From NCBI GenBank assembly GCA_030642205.1, contig DAOWOF010000129.1:1-6877 (forward strand): a stretch of DNA of 6,877 nucleotides. Reading direction: 5' to 3'. Positions 1-3,966 of this stretch are shown in pieces (position 1 is the first letter of the stretch; each line of letters starts with the position of its first letter). This stretch comes from Desulfobacteraceae bacterium. Its GTDB lineage: Bacteria; Desulfobacterota; DSM-4660; Desulfatiglandales; Desulfatiglandaceae. A program made the translations under genes and the position numbers. The notes beneath the pieces are model-generated. The model was not told where the DNA came from and made no database searches. It saw nothing but the letters and a program-made list of their open reading frames with translations.

Positions 1-1
1 T

Positions 2-151
2 AATGCCATTATTGTGGCTATCAGAAAAAAGGATGGGGGAATGTCCTTTAATCCATCTTCCCAAACCCATATTGAGGAAGGGGATATCTTAATCGCGCTG
101 GGGATGGCAAATGATCTTAAAAAACTGGAAACCCTTTTATCAGATAAATAG
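2..151 (+). CDS. C-terminal fragment of a TrkA-C/RCK-C domain protein (potassium channel or transport regulator)
   Basis: This is the last 49 codons of a gene that begins before the window; the frame is open from base 2 to the TAG at 149-151. The fragment has the pattern of the RCK-C (TrkA-C) ligand-binding domain: a beta strand (NAIIVAIRK), a glycine turn, a short strand with F-N-P, then the signature E-E-G-D-I-L-I-A-L-G followed by a closing helix (NDLKKLETLL). In that family the domain sits at the C-terminus of potassium channel subunits and Trk-type uptake regulators, and binds small regulators of gating at the inner face of the membrane. Whether the missing N-terminus has an ion-channel pore plus TrkA-N, or is a cation/proton antiporter or other transporter, cannot be told from here. 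The gene is co-directional with the IscU-like gene, but that gene has its own promoter. Confidence 0.75.
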   Translation, partial: NAIIVAIRKKDGGMSFNPSSQTHIEEGDILIALGMANDLKKLETLLSDK

Positions 152-172
152 TTGTATACAGGATTCGATTCA

Positions 173-190
173 ACCTCAATATATTGAGGT
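173..190. promoter_or_regulatory. perfect 18-bp palindrome, probable operator
   Basis: The sequence ACCTCAATATATTGAGGT is identical to its reverse complement over all 18 bases. It lies 50 bp upstream of the IscU-like start codon, and its right end covers the -35 box (184-189) of the promoter candidate. A dimeric repressor bound here would block RNA polymerase. The cognate regulator is not in the window, and the motif does not obviously match the IscR, Rex, Fur or CIRCE sites I know. It lacks a T-run, so a terminator function for the upstream gene is unlikely. Confidence 0.6.
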
Positions 191-212
191 CAAAATAGTT
201 CTTTCATATAAA
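184..212 (+). promoter_or_regulatory. sigma70-type promoter of the IscU-like gene
   Basis: TTGAGG (184-189, four of six consensus bases) is followed after exactly 17 bp by TATAAA (207-212, five of six). Transcription would start near 219-220, leaving a leader of about 20 nt before the ATG at 240. The -35 box lies inside the palindrome, so the promoter is probably repressible. Confidence 0.55.
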
Positions 213-239
213 ACGAAACGACAGGAAATTTAGCTCTAA

Positions 240-677
240 ATGGAAAAGAAAACAGGACGCAAGCAATTTAATTTCTGGCAGGATCATTCACTTCATTATC
301 TTGAAATGGCATATCGAACAGATAAGATCGAACGTATTGAGAATTGTGACGGATATGGTAAAAGAACAGGCCAGTGCGGAGATACCATAGAATTTTATTT
401 GACAGTTCGAGATGAAATAATTGGCTCGGCTTCTTTTGTTACCGATGGATGTCTAAACACTATAGCTTGTGCCAATACAGTGATTCATCTGATTGAGAAG
501 AAATCGATTGAAGACGCCTGGGAAATTACTCCCGAAAATGTAATAGATTATCTTGAGACCCTGCCTTCAACAAATGAACATTGCGCGGAACTGGCTATCG
601 GGGCCTTATATCGGGCATTATTAAATTTCCAGAAAAACAAGCGTGTTCCATGGAAACAACTATATAAAAGACATTAG
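240..677 (+). CDS. IscU/NifU-type iron-sulfur cluster assembly scaffold protein
   Basis: This 145-residue cytosolic protein belongs to the family on which Fe-S clusters are built from cysteine-derived sulfur before transfer to apo-proteins. The ligand set of IscU is present and correctly ordered: C46 with D48 in GQCGD, C71 in TDGC, and H114-C115 in EHCAEL. These correspond to IscU C37/D39, C63 and H105/C106. An additional C77 follows C71, and C36 precedes the first motif. The length is close to that of IscU (about 128 aa), with a slightly longer N-terminus. The stretch after the second cysteine is T-I-A-C-A-N-T rather than the S-A-I-A-S-S-S style of IscU. The position of the HscA-binding LPPVK motif reads L-P-S-T-N (108-112), so classical HscA/HscB recognition looks lost. 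No cysteine desulfurase or ferredoxin gene is adjacent. The start is ATG, with a modest AGGA at 223-226, about 13 nt upstream. The gene is convergent with the chaperone operon, separated by 14 bp. Confidence 0.85.
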   Translation: MEKKTGRKQFNFWQDHSLHYLEMAYRTDKIERIENCDGYGKRTGQCGDTIEFYLTVRDEIIGSASFVTDGCLNTIACANTVIHLIEKKSIEDAWEITPENVIDYLETLPSTNEHCAELAIGALYRALLNFQKNKRVPWKQLYKRH

Positions 678-691
678 TATCGAGGAAGACT

Positions 692-913
692 TTATTCTTC
701 ATCCTCATCCAGGATATCCTCATATCGTTCAGCATGTTTATCCACTATCTTTTCAATATCTTTTTTTGACTTATGATACTGCTTAACAGCCCTGTTGCCT
801 GTAACGTCATCTATTGCTTTTTTGCCGCTATCACAACCACCGGTTACACCAAAAGAGAAAAATACTGTTAGCATGATTATAAATAAGCTACGCCAATTCC
901 GAATTTTTGACAT
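692..913 (-). CDS. small predicted lipoprotein, last gene of the chaperone operon
   Basis: The 73-residue product has a textbook exported N-terminus: basic start (MSKIRNWR), a hydrophobic segment (about residues 9-23), then T-G-G-C with the lipid-modifiable cysteine at C27. T at -3 is unusual but allowed in broad lipobox patterns. The mature part is only about 47 residues, highly charged, probably one long helix (H-K-S-K-K-D-I-E-K-I around 47-56) and ends in an acidic run (D-E-D-E-E). Aspartate directly follows the cysteine, which in E. coli favours retention in the inner membrane; whether that rule holds here is unknown. A good AAGGAG Shine-Dalgarno lies at 924-929, 10 nt before the ATG and partly overlapping the stop of the preceding gene, with a 15-bp gap, so it is probably co-transcribed with the Hsp70 genes. 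I do not recognise a family, and the function is unknown. Confidence 0.65.
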   Translation of the reverse strand: MSKIRNWRSLFIIMLTVFFSFGVTGGCDSGKKAIDDVTGNRAVKQYHKSKKDIEKIVDKHAERYEDILDEDEE

Positions 914-928
914 CAGAATATTACTCCT

Positions 929-1222
929 TCAAGACCTGATACTCCTCTGGTACCATAAAGTTGCTTCATCAAAACTACTTAATTGGATATTTGCCAGAAA
1001 GGCCAATTTGGCTGCTGGAGAACTATTTTTTAGTCCCCAGGATGTCTTGGCATGCAAGAATGCCTTTTTGCCCTCTCCCTTCTTTAAGCTGGCAATGCCA
1101 ATGATTATTTCATTTCTGGCGCTCTGAATGATACGATTAAGATCATTTAAGTCGCACTCGCACCGTGTGCATATTAATGAATCCCGGTTAACCTTTTTAC
1201 AGGCAGGGCATTTAATCTCCAT
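929..1222 (-). CDS. zinc-ribbon plus TPR-like small protein
   Basis: This 97-residue protein begins with a compact zinc ribbon, CPAC (C5, C8) and CTRC (C18, C21), the four-cysteine pattern of short N-terminal zinc-ribbon domains; C23 is an extra cysteine. From about residue 37 to 95 the sequence looks like two helical hairpins of TPR/Sel1 type, with repeated small residues at packing positions (G-I-A-S-L-K-K-G, K-A-F-L-H-A, A-A-K-L-A-F-L-A). Its ATG shares one base with the TAA of the Hsp70 gene (TAATG), and a strong GGAGG sits inside the end of the Hsp70 gene, which is a classic sign of translational coupling. An accessory role with the Hsp70, such as client recognition or scaffolding, is an inference from coupling and helical-repeat content. 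The ribbon could equally bind nucleic acid or protein. No named family is recognised. Confidence 0.75.
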   Translation of the reverse strand: MEIKCPACKKVNRDSLICTRCECDLNDLNRIIQSARNEIIIGIASLKKGEGKKAFLHAKTSWGLKNSSPAAKLAFLANIQLSSFDEATLWYQRSIRS

Positions 1223-2952
1223 TAATCCTCCAGATAAAACAGCACATCAGAGAGGGATTCATTTAATTCCACCAGCTTTTTAATGTTTCCCTCTTTAATG
1301 GACTTTTTACTTTCATCCAAAAACATTTTAAGCTCTTCGGCATCTGTTTCATCAATTTCATCCATTAGCGCCAATGCCCTTTTTCGCAAGTCTTTTGCGT
1401 CCAAAATCGACATCTCTTTAGAGTCATGCCTCACAGAAGGAATAGAATCAACGGGCATATCACCTAAAAATTGATTAATATTTTCGCGAGCCAAATCAAG
1501 ATCAAGACTTTTTTTGCCCGCGCCTGTATCCATATTAACGGTCTTGGTTAAGCCTGTTCTTTTCTCTAAAGCCGTTACTTCAAGAACTCCGTCCAGATTC
1601 AGATGCAGATTAAGCACTATCTCATTGCCGGCCGGGAAATCACCCAGGTCTTCTATTAGAAAGTTACCAATAAAGATATTCTCCGTTACTATTGGCTCTT
1701 CACCTTGATAAATACGGATATTAACTTGCTTCTGGCCATCAGCTATAGTATTAAAGACATCTGCTTTGCTTACAGGCAGGGCAGAATTACGTTTAATAAT
1801 TGGAGTAAATATATCAGACTGTAATTCTCCTTCATAAAAATCTACAACAGCAGTCCCAAAGGTGTAAGGAGATATATCCACCAAAACGGAATGTGTTTCT
1901 TCTCCTGACATAACCCCTCCCTGTATTGCTGCGCCCATAGCCACAATAAGGTCAGGGCTGATTTCATGATGGGCTTCACATTTCAACAGCTCATTTATCA
2001 TTTCCGAAATTAGCGGTGTTCGGGTCGCGCCTCCCACCAGGATTATTTTATCTATGTCTTTTGGTAGCAGGTCGCCATCCTTGAGGCACATTTGAACACT
2101 CTTCATGGTCGTTTTAATAAGGGGTTTGATCATTTCTTCATAATCATGCCTTGAAATTTCCACATCAAGATGTTTATCTCCAATAATAAATTCCTCACTA
2201 ATCCTGGCAAAGGGAGAATCGGAAAGTTCTTCCTTTGCCAGGATGACAGCTGACAAAAGTCTCATTTTTGGTTGTAAATCATTTAAAAGATCAATCTCAT
2301 GCTGCTTCAAAAACAGATCTGCCACATGTTCCATGATGAGATTATCAAAATCATCTCCACCTAAATTATTATTGCCATGGCTGGCCTTGACTTCCACTAC
2401 CCCATTTTCGACTACAACAAGGGAAACATCAAAGGTTCCTCCACCAAGATCATAGATAAGAATTGTTTGATTGTCTTCCTGGTCAGCTTCATAGGCAAGG
2501 GCGGCGGCGGTAGGTTCATTAAATATTCTCATTACCTCTAAACCGGCCAGAATTCCCGCATTTTTTGTAGCTTTTCTCTGACTGTCATTAAAGTATGCCG
2601 GAACAGTGATCACTGCCTGGGTCACTTCTTCGCCCAGATATTCCTCTGCCTGTTCTTTTAATTTTTTCAGGATAAAAGATGAGATTTCTTCAGGAGAAAA
2701 ATTATGCTTTCCAAGCGGCGTTATTATATCCTGCCCCATTTTTCGTTTAATTGACAACACGGTTTGATCAGGATCGGATACCATCTGGTTCCTGGCTGAT
2801 GTTCCGACTATTAGCTCTCCATGGCTATCAATCCCCACGCATGATGGCATAATAAGTTTTCCTTCTACCGGGATAACTTCAGGTCTGCCGTTATTTAACA
2901 CCGCTATCTCGGAATTAGTGGTTCCAAGATCAATGCCGATAATTTGACCCAT
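1222..2952 (-). CDS. short Hsp70-family chaperone (DnaK/HscC-like)
   Basis: An ATP-dependent chaperone of 576 residues, against about 640 for DnaK and about 556 for HscC. The nucleotide-binding domain is complete: phosphate-1 loop I-G-I-D-L-G-T-T-N (5-13), catalytic-type lysine in S-I-K-R (K69), P-A-Y-F-N-D-S-Q-R (118-126), N-E-P-T-A-A-A (145-151), phosphate-2 Y-D-L-G-G-G-T-F-D (167-175), L-G-G-D-D-F-D (197-203) and adenosine motif I-L-V-G-G-A-T-R (304-311). The interdomain linker appears as S-V-L-V-D-I-S-P-Y (355-363), followed by a beta-sandwich substrate domain (about 385-475) and a short helical lid (about 485-570). The acidic tail of DnaK is missing; the protein ends Y-L-E-D. The start chosen is the ATG with AAAGGA 7 nt upstream, not the TTG 24 bases further up, which would overlap the GrpE-like gene. 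The stop of that gene lies one base before this ATG. It probably acts in the cytosol with the GrpE-like and J-like products. Confidence 0.95.
   Translation of the reverse strand: MGQIIGIDLGTTNSEIAVLNNGRPEVIPVEGKLIMPSCVGIDSHGELIVGTSARNQMVSDPDQTVLSIKRKMGQDIITPLGKHNFSPEEISSFILKKLKEQAEEYLGEEVTQAVITVPAYFNDSQRKATKNAGILAGLEVMRIFNEPTAAALAYEADQEDNQTILIYDLGGGTFDVSLVVVENGVVEVKASHGNNNLGGDDFDNLIMEHVADLFLKQHEIDLLNDLQPKMRLLSAVILAKEELSDSPFARISEEFIIGDKHLDVEISRHDYEEMIKPLIKTTMKSVQMCLKDGDLLPKDIDKIILVGGATRTPLISEMINELLKCEAHHEISPDLIVAMGAAIQGGVMSGEETHSVLVDISPYTFGTAVVDFYEGELQSDIFTPIIKRNSALPVSKADVFNTIADGQKQVNIRIYQGEEPIVTENIFIGNFLIEDLGDFPAGNEIVLNLHLNLDGVLEVTALEKRTGLTKTVNMDTGAGKKSLDLDLARENINQFLGDMPVDSIPSVRHDSKEMSILDAKDLRKRALALMDEIDETDAEELKMFLDESKKSIKEGNIKKLVELNESLSDVLFYLED
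1227..1231 (-). promoter_or_regulatory. ribosome binding site inside the Hsp70 3' end
   Basis: GGAGG on the minus strand lies 4 nt before the ATG of the zinc-ribbon gene and within the last codons of the Hsp70 gene. Together with the TAATG stop-start overlap it fixes the start of the 97-residue protein and indicates coupled translation. Confidence 0.6.
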
Positions 2953-2953
2953 G

Positions 2954-3646
2954 CTAAATTCCTTTCTTTTTAACAATTTTGACTTCTGCCAATTTCAAAA
3001 TATGTCCTGAATATAAATATCCGCTTGAGAATTCCTCTATAACGGTATTAGGCTCTTTTTCATCTGTATGATCAATTTCGATTGCCTTCATCTGTGAGGG
3101 ATCAAATAATTTACCAATGGTGATTATTTTACTAATCCCTTGTTTTTTTAATATTTCTTCAAAGTGCAAACTTAAAATATTCAACCCTTCCCTCAGGCTC
3201 TCCCATGCATTATGCCAATCCTTTTGTTTTAAAAAAAACCGGGCTCTGGGTGGGGAATCCAATCTTTTTTCAACCCGCCTGAGTCGTTCAAATATTTCAA
3301 CAAGGGGAAGATATACCTTCTTTTTTTCCAATATATTAAGTTCTTCTCTTTTATTACGCGATTCGGATAGTTTGCATAGAATGTCCTTGGTTAAATCTTC
3401 AAACTGGGCCAGGGAATTTCCAAAACGTAGAAATGTTTCATGGCTACGGCGGGCATTTTTCCGAAATTCACTCCTTAAAACACATAATTCCTCGTAAAAG
3501 GAATAAAGATCAGGCTCTTTATGATTGTTTCCCTCTGGTTGAGGATAGGTTGCAAGTTCCTCCAGCCAATGATTGAAATTTTCTTGAAGCAACTGTTTCA
3601 TATTATTTTTATTTGCTTCTTTATCTATGTAATTATTATAATCCAT
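2954..3646 (-). CDS. GrpE-family nucleotide exchange factor, divergent
   Basis: GrpE homodimers release ADP from Hsp70 and so reset the chaperone cycle. The C-terminal beta domain is recognisable at about residues 174-227: G-K-L-F-D-P (178-183), the region equivalent to H-E-A-V (M-K-A-I, 186-189), then N-T-V-I-E-E-F-S-S-G-Y (200-210) and the closing strands ending A-E-V-K-I. These match the G-E-x-F-D-P and N-T-V-x-E-x-x-x-x-G-Y signature of GrpE. The N-terminal 130 residues are helical and charged (L-Y-S-F-Y-E-E-L-C-V-L-R-S-E-F-R, 47-62), consistent with the dimerising helix, but diverged. The protein is 230 aa, against about 200 for E. coli GrpE. It lies between the J-like and Hsp70 genes with 6-bp and 1-bp gaps. 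No clear Shine-Dalgarno precedes the ATG; reinitiation after the J-like stop is likely. Met16 is a less likely alternative start. Confidence 0.88.
   Translation of the reverse strand: MDYNNYIDKEANKNNMKQLLQENFNHWLEELATYPQPEGNNHKEPDLYSFYEELCVLRSEFRKNARRSHETFLRFGNSLAQFEDLTKDILCKLSESRNKREELNILEKKKVYLPLVEIFERLRRVEKRLDSPPRARFFLKQKDWHNAWESLREGLNILSLHFEEILKKQGISKIITIGKLFDPSQMKAIEIDHTDEKEPNTVIEEFSSGYLYSGHILKLAEVKIVKKKGI
2960..2965 (-). promoter_or_regulatory. ribosome binding site that decides the Hsp70 start
   Basis: AAAGGA on the minus strand sits in the last codons of the GrpE-like gene, 7 nt before the ATG at 2952. The alternative in-frame TTG at 2976 lies upstream of this site and has no comparable signal, so the shorter 576-residue reading is preferred. 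Confidence 0.65.
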
Positions 3647-3652
3647 ATTTTT

Positions 3653-3955
3653 TTATTTAGCACATTTTCTTAAATAAACTTTCATCTTATCAAGACTCAG
3701 AGGCGTTCTTTTTTTGAGCATTGAAAAATTATCCATTACGGCCTCAAAAGGAGAGGTAATCAAAGGGCTTTGATTAAAAAGATAATATCTGATACGACTC
3801 TCCTCATCCTTTAAAGTATTATAAGCTTCATTAATCCGGCTAAACTTTTCGGGATATCGTTCAGCCGGAAATAGCTTAACTAATTCAAGATAAGCTCTCC
3901 TTACTTCAGAATCATCAGTTTTTCTATTGATTCCTAAGATGTGATATGAATCCAT
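3653..3955 (-). CDS. J-domain-like protein lacking the HPD motif
   Basis: Residues 3-60 align with a DnaJ J-domain: helix I with S-Y-H-I-L-G-I (3-9), helix II E-V-R-R-A-Y-L-E-L-V (17-26), helix III E-K-F-S-R-I-N-E-A-Y-N-T-L (36-48) and helix IV ending R-I-R-Y-Y-L-F (54-60). In active J proteins the helix II-III loop carries H-P-D, which is needed to stimulate Hsp70 ATPase. Here the same position reads F-P-A (29-31), followed by E-R-Y-P. The remaining 40 residues form a short helical tail without zinc fingers or the CTD of DnaJ. The protein may be a regulatory or docking J-like partner, or may contact its Hsp70 in another way. A GAGG signal 9 nt before the ATG overlaps the stop of the TPR gene, and the gap is 11 bp, so it is part of the operon. 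The fold call is firm; the activity is open. Confidence 0.85.
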   Translation of the reverse strand: MDSYHILGINRKTDDSEVRRAYLELVKLFPAERYPEKFSRINEAYNTLKDEESRIRYYLFNQSPLITSPFEAVMDNFSMLKKRTPLSLDKMKVYLRKCAK

Positions 3956-3966
3956 ACGCTAAAACC

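Noticed and set aside
158..176. GGATTCGATTCAACC as a tRNA T-arm
   Set aside because: No acceptor stem, D-arm or anticodon arm can be built around it in the 88-bp gap.
173..190. Palindrome as a rho-independent terminator of the upstream TrkA-C gene
   Set aside because: The A/T-rich centre gives a weak hairpin and no T-run follows; it fits an operator better.
682..706. Imperfect inverted repeat GAGGAAGA/TCTTCATCCTC between the convergent genes as a terminator
   Set aside because: The stem is broken, there is no T-run on either strand, and it overlaps the lipoprotein coding end.
795..1127. Plus-strand 110-codon open frame
   Set aside because: It lies opposite the lipoprotein and zinc-ribbon genes, has no recognisable domain and no ribosome binding site; it is a shadow of the minus-strand genes.
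2953..2976. Longer Hsp70 start at an in-frame TTG (eight extra residues)
   Set aside because: It would overlap the end of the GrpE-like gene, the extra residues M-L-K-R-K-E-F-S are not part of the Hsp70 fold, and the AAAGGA site lies ideally before the ATG at 2952.
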